This document shows positions 35,421 to 47,629 of a stretch of DNA of 64,000 nt, one piece after another. The DNA is from Lactifluus volemus (taxonomy: Eukaryota; Basidiomycota; Agaricomycetes; Russulales; Russulaceae). Under the pieces are notes generated by a model. It made no database searches. It was not told where the DNA came from and was given only the letters and a program-made list of their open reading frames with translations. A program made the position numbers and the translations under genes. The stretch spans positions 1-64,000 of the forward strand of contig WTXI01000016.1 in NCBI GenBank assembly GCA_022376515.1. Reading direction: 5' to 3'. How positions within the stretch are numbered: the first letter of the stretch is position 1; each line of letters starts with the position of its first letter.

Positions 35421-36956
35421 TCATTCGCTCTTCTCAGTATCGTAACCATCCTCATCTTTCTCTTCTTCCTCGCAAACCATTTCCACAACAATTTGGCCCC
35501 CGTTTTCTAGCCCTATATCTGTCAAACGAACAGCGGACTTCCAAGGAATGGCTTGACGGGGATATGCCGTGAATAAAGAGAAACCCCACCAAACCTCGAC
35601 GGGTTGCCCTGATGACAGTATAAGTTCCCGCAGGTTGTTTTCTGCGTAGGACGCGTCAATCTCCGGTTCAGCTACATTAGCGGGGGTAAAGTGCGCATCA
35701 ACCAAACAGTAGAGAGAAGTGACTGTTGAGTTGCGCGGAACCAATCGTATGAGGCGTTGACCATCTGGCAAGCGAATAGTTATACGGATTGGGTCCACAA
35801 TTGGTGGTTCTTCAAGTGGAACCAACAGTTGTCGAAACTCTCGTCGCCAGTGATTTCGCGCGTCGGAAATGCGGGTGTGGGCCTCGTCTGCCGCACGCTG
35901 GCGCTCCATTGCAGCCTTCTCGAACTCTGCGGTCCGTCGCGCTTCTTCAATGCGACGTGCCTCCTTTTCCCGATCGCGACGGGCGCTCTCCCGAAACGCA
36001 GCATCCTGTTCTTCACGGAGGGCACGGTCACGACTACGCTCTGCTGCAGCAAGCCGAAGACTGTCTAGGAACGGCGTGACACGAGGAAGTAACTGAAGCA
36101 CAATGTGATTGGTCAGCGAGCGAGCGCTTGTCGGCGCTGTCAGTGGGATTGCGGGACCCTGATGCCGAGATAGAATGGTAAGCGAGGGCAGTGAGGAGGA
36201 TCGTGACGATGTGCCCATGAAGGCAGAAGAACGGGGGGGTTGTAATGCAATGAAAGCCACAAATGGGAAGGTGGTAGTTTGCAGCTTTTGTGCGGCTACG
36301 TCCTTTCGTAAGGGAAGAATGTTAAGAAAACAAAACGAAAATGCTCACCACTCCAAGCCTCGCGCTCACGAACGTCGCCACCCCAGACAATGAATCTGTG
36401 CTTCTGAAGGAGTTCAACAAAGGCAGGGTCCGTTAAGGTACGCCTATATGATGGTTAAAAGGGAATGGGCTAGAAAGCAGAAGGCTAACCGTTTGAAGTC
36501 TGGAACGTCATCATGTTCACTGCTAACCAAGATAATGCAACCAATGCGTATCTCTGACTGGCATAGACGTAGAATTTCGTCATAGCTGCCAAGAGTAAAG
36601 TCTGGTAAAAGTCTTGGAGAGCTGGGGCCTAGTCTATTGCGAAGGTCACCGGTTTTCAGTTGAGAGGTGGAAGGGCCAGCATCAGAAGCTGGAGTTGCAC
36701 GACTGAAACAAGAAGCGCCTGTTTCTTCCTCGAGGCTACGGACCCAGCGATCGGAGACTGTATAAGGGTCGGAGCGACTTGAGGGCCTCGAGACAAGGGG
36801 ACGGTAAAAGTTCAAGGATGAAAATGGGACACGCGGAAGGGGGATACGTAGTGTGTGGAAGATAAACCGGATGACACTTGCTAGGACGTGAAACGGGAAG
36901 GTCAAGATTGAGGACAACATAGCCAGGAGGCACGTAGGCACGGCGTCGTCAGTCAC
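35421..36956 (-). CDS. UAS-UBX domain protein (FAF2/UBXD8/Ubx2-type), without visible UBA domain
   Basis: Read on the minus strand: a hydrophobic hairpin-like segment (LSSILTFPFHVLASVIRFIF), then the UAS thioredoxin-like domain (YDEILRLCQSEIRIGCIILV, DPAFVELLQKHRFIVWGGDV), a charged coiled coil of Arg/Glu (about 35870-36070), and the C-terminal UBX domain (ITIRLPDGQRLIRLVPRNST) ending in an acidic tail. Such proteins recruit Cdc48/p97 to ER-associated degradation and lipid droplets. Relatives start with an ubiquitin-binding UBA domain, for which there is no room here: the divergent DNA2 gene begins at 37058. The first in-frame ATG of the open frame is at 36920; an ATG at 37027 could add 15 residues only through an implausibly short intron. 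Confidence 0.75.
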
Positions 36957-37057
36957 CTGTACCTGATGATTATGTCAGTAACACGCTCCCGTGACCCCCG
37001 ATAACTGCTAAGTGTTAAGTGAGACATGGACGCGTTCACCACCCTCTAGCTCAGCAT

Positions 37058-40000
37058 ATGCCACCCTCAGCAAAGCCTTCCACTGCAGAAGAGGATGCTT
37101 TTATGGCAAAACTTCTTACGGAACCCCCGGTGACTCCTACCCGTCATCGAGGGCTTCCCTCTGACAAGCCCAGTACTACGTCTGATCCTAGACATCACCT
37201 CTACTCAGCAGGGCAAATTAACCTTGAAGAGCAGACCTCTGGTTGGGACTGGGATTCCCTGTCTGACTATGTCCAACCCCCAAGAAACCCTGTGATTCGC
37301 CCAGGAAAACAGGTCGAGCCGACTCTGATCACCAATTGCTGTCTCTCCCCGTTGCATCAAAATATATCCCCGATCCCTGTACGAGATGTTTGGTGAAAAC
37401 TGTAACGGATAAATGGAATGACTGTGTGCGTGAGAAGGTGAGAATGCTACTCCGCATTATTGAACATCAAACAAACACATCGAATAGCACATCTTGGCCG
37501 CGACCGAGCCCGGGCTCGAACAACGGAACATAGTATTGAGGGACGATTGGGTGTACACGAACATCCACGAAGGTAAGGTTGAAATCTAATCTTACCGCAT
37601 GTCTCTTATACTCGAGTAGGTGACGTGCTCAACATTGTCGGACTATTTGACACCTCGCCGAACGGCAAGAAAACTATCACGGTGACAAATCTTGAGAATC
37701 TGCTCATTCATCATCCCGACACACTCCTCACACCATCTCTGCTTGCCTCTGCGCCAAATTGTCATCGTAAGCCCCTAGTCACCGCCCTTGTTCGAGCCTT
37801 AAGCCCCCCAACTCCGGCTCTCGTGTACGGCACAGTACTACACGACGTCTTTCAACAATGCCTCCGGGAAAGGCGATGGGATGCGTCATGGATAGAGGCT
37901 CGTGTGGATGCCTCTTTGTCAATGGTTTTCGGCGACCTTGTGCGTGCTGGTGTCACACTATCAACTGCTAAGGATGAGATACTACATCGTGCTGTTGGGG
38001 TCGAGACCTTCGGGGAGCGGTACATTGGCAACGAGCCTAAGGTAGCTACTTCAACTCCATGCGTACTGGGTGCTTATGATTGCCTTCCAAGCCTGAAGCT
38101 ATATTATCAGATACTCGGGCAGCTCGCGGGAAAGATGCGTTATTAGCAATCAACGTACTGCACGATGTCGAGGAAGACATCTGGTCCCCAACCTATGGAC
38201 TCAGGGGAAAGGTCGATGCGTCGGTACAGGCCATTGTTGTCCGTGACCTGGGTTCGTCATCTAGCCACCCAGCTCCCTTCGAGATAAAGACCGGCCGTGC
38301 CGTCGCGGGGCTCGAACATCGCGCCCAAACTATGTTGTACACTCTTTTGATGCAGGAGCGCTATGGTGAACCTGTGGATCTCGGTTTACTGTACTACACA
38401 CAAAGTGATGAGGTGATATCCGTTCCTGTTATCCGACAGGAACTACGCGCACTAGTTGGCGTGCGGAACGCGATTGCCGAGTGGATGGCGCGTCGCTTCA
38501 GAGGATTCGAACAACATCGGCTCAAGGACAAACCTCCGTTGGACGAACCTCCATTTTTACCACCAACTATAGACAATGAACGCTTATGTGGGCGGTGCTA
38601 CGCTCTGGATGCCTGTATGCTATATCGCCGGGTACGTGTCCTTTGTACTCCTATGTAAACGAGCAACAATAATGGATGCAGGCCGTCGAAAACGTCACCG
38701 ATGAGGTCTCGGATATCGCCGACATATACGCAGAAAAGACTGGGCATCTCAGTCAGTTGCATGCTGAGTTTTTCAAAAACTGGGAGCGCCTCATCGCGCT
38801 TGAGGAACACGACATGATGCGATTCAAAAGAGAACTGTGGACTCAAGGCGCTTCAGAGCGAGAAGCATTAGGGCGGTGTTTCGCAGATATGGTCCTGGAT
38901 ACGTCTTTTGCGACGGAAGAACCGTCCTACCCACGGGCCAATAGGATCCATGGATTCACATATCGCTTCCAGAGGCGCATGGTTGCAGGTTCAGAAAGCT
39001 TGCTTAACGGACATATGAACGTTGGCGATGCAGTTACTGTTTCTGTTGCTCCTGATCTTTTTGCTCTGTGTCGTGGCTTCATTTTGGATCTCGGTCCTAC
39101 ACATGTTTTCCTTGGCGTTGATCACACGCTCAACGTTGGGGCGATTCAGGAACGCCTTCGTAAGCGACTACACCACGGGTCAAATGTGGAGACTTCGAGT
39201 GCGCCGATTGGTTTTCGAATCGACAAGGACGAGTTCTCTGCTGGCATGGGTCGCGTACGCGAGAATCTTGCAGCTTTGTTTTATGTTGGCGGCGATACCA
39301 CGCGCTTACGCCTCGTTGTTGACCTTGTTCCGCCAAATTTTGACTCAGAAAGCGAGCTATTGTCAGCAGTACGCGCTTCCTCGCGCTGCCGAGCCTTAGC
39401 GAGGTCGCTGAATACTCGCCAAATGCTAGCTGTCGAGAAAGTGCTCTGCTCTAATGACTACACGTTAGTCCTAGGGATGCCCGGGACAGGAAAAACCACA
39501 GTTGTGGCGCAGTTGATCCGCATGTTGGTTGAGTTGGGCAAGACTGTGTTGCTCTCGGCGTATACGCACTCTGCGGTTGACACAATTCTTGCAAAACTTG
39601 AGGGTGTAGATTTTGGCATCTTGCGGCTTGGAAATGTTGACAAGGCAGGCATTGTTTCCCTTTTGGGTGCAATCGAAGTGAACTGAACGGATCGTAGGTT
39701 CATCCTGGCTCAAGACAATATCATCTCTCAGCTCGCAAGAAAGCTACTACTATCGAGGAATACGAACGCCAGTTCATGACGCCGAGGGTAGTTGCGACGA
39801 CTGCTCTCTCAATCGAGCAGTACGTATGAAACCGTTGTCTCACACTCGGGCTGATAAATTTATAGCGAGCTATTCTCGCGCCGGGTATTCAATTATTGCA
39901 TCGTAGATGAAGCCTCTCAGATCACTCTACCGACATGTCTCGGCCCCCTGCGTTTTTCAGAGAAATTTGTTCTCGTAGGCGATCATTATCAGCTTCCCCC

Positions 40001-41146
40001 GTTGGTGCGATATGAGGTCTTTTTATGATGCCACGAACCTGACGGTTTATAGGTACGCAATCGCGAGGCAAGAAAGGGGGGTCTGGATATCTCTTTATTC
40101 CGACGGCTTTCAGAAGCCCACCCGCAGGCAGTGGTCGAGCTCACACAGCAATATCGGATGAACGCAGATATCATGCTCCTCTCCAACAAGCTCATCTACA
40201 ACGACCGCTTAAGCTGCGGAAACCCGAAAGTTACTAACCAAGCGTTGACCCTCCCGGATAATTCGTTCATACAACAAATCCACGCCCAGGCTTCGCCTTG
40301 TGGCAATCCTTGTTGGTTGAAGGAACTGTCGCTTCCAAGGCAAAGCATTCATTTGACAAAAGTTATTGCCTAATTCTGATCATTAAGATGTAGCCGAAAA
40401 GCTGTCTTTCTAGATACGGACTACGTCCCCGCGCGAGAGTCACAAGTGGGTGACCTCGTACAGAACGTGACAGAAGCCGAGCTCGTGTGCCAATTCACAG
40501 AATACTTACTCCGCTGCGGCATCCGCGCGGAACAGATCGGCGTTGTTACGCTATACCGCCAACAGATTAAGCTGCTCTCGCATCTACTGAGCAGTCAGCC
40601 AGACGTTGAGGTGCTGACGGCCGACCGCAGTCAGGGAAGAGACAAGGACTGCATCATTGTGTCTATGGTCCGTTCGAATGAAGAGGGCATAGTGCGTTTT
40701 TTTTCCCTCTGTTTTGGATGGGTACTCTGACAATGAGGGGAGTGCAGACTGGTGACCTTGTAAAGGACTGGCGACGCATGAACGTTGCCTTCACGAGGGC
40801 ACGCGCAAAACTAGTCATCTTTGGTTCGCGAAAAACTCTCGCTCGGACTCCACTTCTAGAATCATTCTTCGAGCTCATGGAGGGTGAAGACTGGATCATT
40901 CAGCTTCCGCATGGTGTTCACGAAGCCCATGCGGAGGTGTTTCACCCAACCCAAGATCCACTTACGACTGGCAGACGCAAACATGAGGATTGCATGGATA
41001 ACATGGAACCAGAGAAAAAGGGGAAAGAGGAATGTTCAATCGGTGCGGGAGGCAGCAAGAGAAGACGAATAGGCCCCGACGTTGGGGTCTTACGGGGCCG
41101 ACCCATCTTGAGAGACATATTCAACGATGTAATCGACTTGACATAG
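37058..41146 (+). CDS. DNA2: DNA2 nuclease-helicase
   Basis: Processes Okazaki flaps, resects double-strand breaks and acts in mitochondria. The RecB-type nuclease shows [41 protein letters not shown] (catalytic GxxD) and [12 protein letters not shown] (ExK). The Cys cluster [12 protein letters not shown] belongs to the iron-sulfur site, with CTRC (about 37383) as the upstream part. Helicase motif I is GMPGTGKTT (39476-39502). Motif II is CIVDEASQ, motif [13 protein letters not shown], then [22 protein letters not shown] and [12 protein letters not shown]. The intron at 39645-39697 starts with GC. The N-terminal reading frame between 37300 and 37380 changes phase without a clear intron. Start chosen at the first in-frame ATG. 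Confidence 0.9.
39645..39697 (+). other. DNA2: GC-AG intron in DNA2
   Basis: Removing 39645-39697 joins RLGNVDK to [15 protein letters not shown], as in Dna2 proteins generally. The donor reads AAG|GCAGGC and the acceptor CGTAG, so this is a non-canonical GC-AG intron of 53 bases. No nearby GT donor keeps the frame. Confidence 0.65.
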
Positions 41147-41265
41147 CTCTGACATGGTTTTCCGTCTTCACTAGTATACCCAAACAATCTCTTTGATCTT
41201 TACGTACATTGCATAGCCTCACATTCGTGCCAGTGGTACTTGTATACTTTTGCTTTTATATCAAT

Positions 41266-43141
41266 TCACAACGCTAGCACGCCAGTCCAAGTATCGACAA
41301 GGTCGATGACGCAATAACCATTGACCGGGATGTACTGCCTTGTAATCATCTTGATTGCCTCCTGTGCGACAATGCCCCCGAGGAACGCGGCAACATTGGG
41401 AAGCTCGGCTGTTGGTGCACGGACGCTGCGATCATCGTTAGAGCCCGTATGCTTAATGCGAATGAAGAATTCACATTTCGCCGACAACGTCCGTAATCTC
41501 CTTTTCGCCTATCTCAGTACTGTGAACCAAGGCGGTGACGTGCTCGCGGAGCTCGCCCTCCGTGGGTCCACCAGTTTGCCTGGGAGGGGTCGACCGCCAC
41601 GCATCTAGTGCAGAAAGCGCCAGGTGTGTGGCCGTTTCTCTTGTTTGGCTACCGAGGAGCGTGGCTAGATCTTGTCAGCAGCCGCATATAGATATTACGG
41701 CGTATACGACACTCACCAAGTCTCTCTGGTGCAGCGTCTAGTGCGCCGTAACGCGTACCCTTGAGAAGTTGTACGCCATGCGCATTTTTGACGAATAGGT
41801 CAACGAGTTCTTTCTCGATTGGAACCTGCAAAAGTGAGCGGAATTGCTCACATTCGATCGCAGCTTGGGTACGGTAGAGATTCTGCAAGCGCACGTAGCC
41901 CTCCGTGTCACTCTTCATGTCAGGCAAAGTAGCGCTGAGAGGAAGAACGTAGGGCGGCTTTTCGGAGAATGAGCGAAGGGCGGCGAGGAGGTGCCCAAAA
42001 GGAGTGGAAGGCGTTGTCATATCGGTGAAAAGTTCGACTAGGTGAGGCGGAACCGCCGTTGGGGTCCACGCGCGGTACGACTGCGCTATCGCTTCCTCAA
42101 AGTTTTCTTCATCCGGGGTACGTTTTCGAGCATTCAAAGCGGACTTGAATTCTCGTTTTTCCGCGGGAGTCTGAGGCGGTAGCCCGTCGTGCTGTTGAGG
42201 GGCATTAGCTCGAACAAGGATGCAAGATGTGAATAACGACGTGCCGTTGCTTTCCAATCGTCTATAGCACGGACGAGAATATACACATAGGGGATGTGCC
42301 CGTGGTCGGTCACATCCATAGAATCAAAATCAAGCTCCCGTGCTACCTGAAGGAGCGCCGGGAACGGCTTGTCTATGCGAAGTGAGGGTGGGGTTTCTGT
42401 ATGACTCTCGATGACTGCATATCACATTGGGTCACTTGTCGGTATCATATGGAAGCGGAGAAACGCACTCTCATGGAAGTGAAACTGTACGAAAAACTCA
42501 GCAAGGAAGCCCGCCGAGCGGACGGGAATAAGGGGCGCTGAAGAGGGGCTTCTCCAAAGAAGTTCAGCTAGTCGTGTCAAAAGTACTGCCGGGAGGTTGT
42601 GCGCTATGATGAGAGAAAAGTCGGAGAAGTAAGACGGATCAGAAGCAAGAACGTCCGCAATGTCGCGAGTATCCGCGCGAGCGTCAACGCTGTCGTTTAG
42701 TTCTGCCAAAAGACGTACGGCTTCCTCGGCGCGATTACGACCGATACTGGTGGGCCCCTCAAGAAAAAAGTTGTTCCCTGCGTCAGCGGGCGAGACAACA
42801 GCGTGATCAAGAAGAGTGAAATGGCCGATCCCCGGGAGGACGAGGTTCTTTAGAATCGAGGTCGCAGTCGCGCTGGCACCAATGACCAAGACGCGTGCAG
42901 ATTCTAAAGCGGACTGCCCAGTCGCAGCCCAGAGTCTGTAAACGACACCAAGGATGAGACGGTCCTAATATAGAATCGAGCTGAAATGCCCACCTGAGCT
43001 GTCGATCGTATCTTCGGGTCTTATTGTCGGGCTGGAACCTTAGGAGAGATTGCGCTCAGAAATTCCAGCAACGCAAGCGGATGCTACTCACTGTACCGAA
43101 GCTGTCTCTGTCAGGATGTCCTGTGATCCACTGAAGACCAT
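41266..43141 (-). CDS. ULA1: NEDD8-activating enzyme E1 regulatory subunit (Ula1/APP-BP1)
   Basis: With Uba3 this subunit adenylates and transfers NEDD8/Rub1 for cullin activation. Start MVFSGSQDILTETASVQ, then TRRYDRQLRLWAATGQSAL after two introns, a signature of the E1 N-terminal half. The Rossmann segment VLVIGASATATSILKNLVLP, LLDHAVVSPADAGNNFFL and IIAHNLPAVLLTRLAELLW follow. The end has PTAELPNVAAFLGGIVAQEA and IKMITRQYIPVNGYCVIDLV. The catalytic Cys is absent, as expected for this subunit. The ATG is about 100 bp from the divergent MRF1 start. Confidence 0.9.
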
Positions 43142-43242
43142 AATTGAACAATTTGGAAGCGTGCAATCAATGTAAGAGTACACCAGTGAGCTGTTTCGGA
43201 CCGGCGCGAACAGCCGCTTGCTGCCAGTTCTCAGGCTCTGCA
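43142..43242. promoter_or_regulatory. Bidirectional promoter region, ULA1/MRF1
   Basis: The two start codons are separated by 101 bases and the genes diverge, so both promoters must overlap here. I see no clear TATA box. Confidence 0.45.
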
Positions 43243-44748
43243 ATGCTCCTTTTACGACGATGCCTGCGTCACTCACCACGGCCGACAATTGGGTTCTCCA
43301 CGTTTTCTGTATCGTACCATTCAAAAAAGTTAGACGCCACTGCCAGATACGACCATCTTCTTCTCGAACATGCACCCTTAATCAGCCACCTCGAAAAATC
43401 GACTATATATGACTTTACTTCGGTATTGTATTTTATTACGGGATTATTGATTTCAACTTAAACGCACCCCAAGGGGGACCATGATGAAAATTTTAGCGAA
43501 GATGCAGAAGGAGTGCGAAAACGCAAAGCGAACAGGAATTTACGAATTGCCCTGGAACAATTTCGTATCCTAAAATCTGTCAGTCGAGTTTCTAGACCTT
43601 CCATCGTTTATTTATCCACTACAGTAGTCATATGAAGGGACAGTGCAGCTGTTTGACTCTCCAGAACTGCACGATCTTGCCGTTGTTGAGACCGACTCAC
43701 TCCTGGGGAGTTTACAATCGTTACTTGTGCATCAACTTCCAAACGCACTTCTCCCGCCCTCCGAAACTGAAGAACTCTCCGCCCTTGTTGAGCTTAAAGC
43801 CGGTGTAGGTGGCACCGAGTCCTCTCTGTTCGTCACCGAACTATTGCGGATGTATGGGCGATTCGCCCGGCTAATAGCTGGGCACCAACCGTGTTAACGA
43901 GCTCTGAGAGTGACAGTGGAGGGTTAAAAGATGTTATCCTTGAGGTCAAAGGCGCAGGTGCTTATGATATGTTGCGTTGGGAAAGTGGCGTGCATCGTGT
44001 ACAGCGAGTGCCCGCAACTGAGGCCAGTGGCCGTGTGCACACGAGCACTGTTGCTGCTGTGGTGAGTATAACGACACTCGTCGTCTAATCGCCGTGTTCA
44101 TGTCTACAGGTGATGCCACTTGCCGAGAAATGCCTTCAAATGGCACGGATGATCTTCTTAGACTTGAGGATGTGCGGGTTGAGGTCATGCGCGCGCGGGG
44201 TGCTGGTGGACAGGTGAGTCCACTCTATACAGCATAAAACCCGAGTCGAGCGTGTACAATCGCAGCACGTGAACAAAACAGAATCTGCGGTACGCCTAAC
44301 GCATGTACCGAGTGGAATCACCGTCTCGATGCAGGACGAACGAAGTCAACACCAGGTATGCTTCACGAAGTGGGAAACTCATACTTAACTCACCTGAATA
44401 TAGAATAAACGACGTGCATTCCAAGTATTGCGCGCGCGGCTAATGGACATTAAATTAATACGAGACCAAGCTGAGCGCCGAGCGACACGAAAAAGCCTTG
44501 TACGGACAGCAGATCGCAGCGAGAAAATTCGAACGTATAATTATCCACAGGTACGTTATAGTATAGAGAACGACATTATCTATATTTACCATGAAGAACA
44601 GAATCGCGTTACGGACCACCGACTGGGAAAGGGGAACATGGTTTCTTGTGAGGCCATGATGGAAGGGGACGGATTAGAGATGTTGATCGATGAGCTGAGG
44701 GAGAAATATCTAAAGGAGTTGCTTCGGGAGATAATAGATCAAAATTAA
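43243..44748 (+). CDS. MRF1: Mitochondrial peptide chain release factor 1
   Basis: Start [14 protein letters not shown] gives an Arg-rich mitochondrial presequence. The core includes [34 protein letters not shown], the GGQ motif (GAGGQ, about 44202-44216) followed across an intron by [13 protein letters not shown], and [19 protein letters not shown]. The C-terminus ends [18 protein letters not shown] triggers peptidyl-tRNA hydrolysis on mitoribosomes at UAA/UAG. Near 44126-44131 the frame changes between VMPLAE and [20 protein letters not shown]; one more A in the AAA run would restore it. Confidence 0.85.
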
Positions 44749-44902
44749 ATTGAAATTATTTTAATAACTTAGCCGCGGACATGTGCCACCAGATCTAGAC
44801 GCGTCGGTTGGTTTTTGAACAAACAACGAAACACTTCACATTCTTTCCATTGGCCAGTCACTCTTTTTTTTTCTCTCACTCTTCTTCTTTCCAACTTCCA
44901 CG

Positions 44903-47321
44903 ATGCTTCTCTACTCACTCCTTGCCTTTGCGCTTTCCCAAGTTATTCCAACACTCGCCCAGAATCATCTGCTGGCTCCTTCATTACTGCGGGAATACCC
45001 TTGTGAGCGCCATGATGGTCCGTCTAAGCTAGTCGTCCACTCTTTACGACACACTCTCATTTCTTGCATTTCAGATGTTCTTAGCTGACACTAATCATGT
45101 TTATATTCTCGACAAAGTTGAAGGAAATGCTCAACAGATAAATGGACATTCCCTATATGCTTCAGTTTGGTGAGATTCCCCCCCTTTGGCCTGACCCATC
45201 TAAGATCTCCAACAGGGACATCGAATCCAAGACGGCAACGCCTATCGATGTCCAGACAAACGCTTTCTGCGCTGCCGGAATGCACCTTCCGAATGCATCC
45301 TTCGCTCTATTTGGCGGTAACTCCGCGGTCGGTCCTGGAGGAGATAACTCGGGCCCTGGGTCAACAACTACGTTTGATCCGACCTACCGGGATTACGACG
45401 GCAGACGTGCTATCCGCATATTCAACCCGTGTCAAGGAGACGCCAACTCCGCATGCTCCCATTATGACGCCGCAAATGGTACACAGATGGCAAAGGCTCG
45501 CTGGTATCCTGCTGCAGAACCCCTTGCAAATGGAACTGTCGTTCTGATTGGCGGATTCACCGGCGGCGGTTACATCAACCGAAATACACCCAATACTGAC
45601 CCGACATACGAAGGTGGCGCAGCAGAACCAACCTACGAATTTTTCCCTCCGAGCTCACAACCACCTCAAATCATGAATTTCATGGTGAAAACCAGTGGGC
45701 TGAATTCATATGCCTTGACATACCTCATGCCATCTGGAAAGATGTTTGTTCAGGCCAATTACTCGACAAGTTAAGTCAATCCCACTTCCACATTTCACTT
45801 TGTCCTCTCCCGCTAACTTTAGTAACAGTTCTCTGGGATTACAATGCTAACGTCGAGACCCCTCTACCCGACATGCCCGGCCAGATCGTTCGAGTATACC
45901 CTGCATCTGGAGCGAATGCCATGCTTCCTTTGACCCCTGCTAATAATTACACCCCAACAATCATCTTCTGTGGTGGGCAGTATATGCAAGATAATTGGTG
46001 GGGAAATTATAGCTACCCAGCTGTGGACACTTGGAATGTTCCCGCATCTCAAGCATGTCACCGGATCACTCCCGAACCAACTGACGGATCTGCACCGGCC
46101 TACGTGCAAGATGACAACCTTCCGATCCCTCGCACGATGGGACAATTTATCGCACTTCCTGATGGCACACTACTTGTCGTCAATGGTGGATCAAATGGGA
46201 CTGCAGGTTATGCGCAAAGGACGGGGACGACGACGACGTTTGGTGCTATGCCATTTGGAGAGTCGCTTGCCACTGGCCCTGTGGGTCAACCTGCGATTTA
46301 TAACCCGAATGCTCCCGCAGGTAGCCGGTGGTCGACTGCTGGACTGAGTTCTTCGAACATTCCTCGAATGTATCACTCGTCTGCGCTGTTGCTACCGGAT
46401 GGATCAGTCATGGTCGCTGGATCGAATCCAAACATCGATGTGAACTTGACCACAACATACCCCACAACTTATACTGCGGAGTACTTCTATCCGCCCTACT
46501 TCTCCGCCCCTACACGCCCTTCGCCAGAAAACATGCCACAGACGTTGTCGTATGGTGGTGATCCGTTTGATATCACTATTCCGCCTTCCTCCTACTCGGG
46601 CAGTGCAAACGATGCTGCGGACAACACAACAATTTGGTTAATACGTACAGGCTTCACGACGCATGCCATGAACATGGGCCAACGGCTCATGCAGCTGAAC
46701 AACACGTACACCGTGAAGGCCAATGGAACTATCATTTTCCATACCGCTCAGTTGCCCCCGAATCCCCACCTGTTTCAACCGGGACCTGCCCTTTTATTCG
46801 TGACTATTAACGGCATCCCAAGTAACGGGACATATTTAGTCGTTGGAAACGGCCAGATTAACAATCAACCCACCAGTCCCTCTTCCGTGCTCCCGGCGAG
46901 TGTGCGTGTCGACTCGGCATCCGGGTCTGCGCCTAATAGCTCTTCAAGTCATAGCAGTAGCTCACCCTCGCATACGGGGGTTATTATCGGTGTTGTCGCT
47001 GGGATTGCCGCGGTGGGCTTGCTGGGCGCTGTCGTTGGTGTTTGTCTCGCCCGGCGGCGTCGCTCAGCAGCTGTCGCCGACTCGGATCCGACATATCCTA
47101 TATCTGGCGCAGGACTAGGTAGCTGGACGGGCCGCGACGTACGGAACTCTGATTCGAGCGCGTTCGTCCCCTTGCAGCAAACCAACCAAAGCGAAGTCAC
47201 TTTGATGCACTCGCCTTACCGCGATCAGTTTGAACCGCGGGCCAGCTCGCAATTTCCCCACAGCGACGAGTTTGATCCGTATTATGACCCTCGCGCCCTC
47301 CGCACGGGCGCGCCTCGATGA
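44903..47321 (+). CDS. Glyoxal/galactose-oxidase-like copper radical oxidase with C-terminal membrane anchor (copy 1)
   Basis: An AA5-type extracellular oxidase making H2O2 from aldehydes or alcohols. Exons 2-4 are 45075-45169, 45216-45769 and 45829-47321. Conserved residues: Cys in NAFCAAGMHLPNASFALFGG (cross-linked Cys), Tyr in IPRMYHSSALLLPDGSV, and His in GFTTHAMNMGQR, all Kelch-propeller positions of the copper site. The end carries a Ser-rich stalk, a helix (GVIIGVVAGIAAVGLLGAVV) and a basic stop-transfer (ARRRR) with a cytosolic tail, so it should be membrane-bound. Exon 1 encodes a good signal peptide (MLLYSLLAFALSQVIPTLAQ), but the next residues run through all three frames before NTLVSAMM; relative to copy 2 it is 2 bases short. 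The first exon is therefore disrupted. Confidence 0.85.
45395..46560 (+). repeat. Arm of inverted near-identical tract shared with 53515-54685
   Basis: From DYDGRRAIRIF to LSYGGD the two oxidase copies differ by only one residue. Intron 3 inside the tract (45770-45828) differs from its counterpart at only about three positions. On both sides the proteins diverge sharply. Confidence 0.85.
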
Positions 47322-47629
47322 GGGGAGTGAGCGAGTTGCCGTGAATGCCATGAAGATACGACTGTTTGTTTGTTTTGTTTTTTTAGCCCCATTCCCGTTG
47401 TCTATCCTGCTGACGGCCAGGTGGCCGTCTATTTCCTGTCCTTCACTCTACATACAGGTGACAACTACTTGTTTAACTAAACCAGCCACCTTGACTTGCT
47501 TTTTCGTACGGGAACATTTCTTACGTGTATACCCGCACCGCTCGCCCTTATCTCGAATAGAAATAATTGTCACTACAGGCCGAAATCAGGCCGCGAGTCA
47601 ACAGTAAAGGCAGAATAAAATACAAGGAG
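47322..47629. other. Convergent 3' spacer between oxidase copy 1 and UTP7
   Basis: 308 bases between two converging genes; no further gene or repeat seen. Confidence 0.5.
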
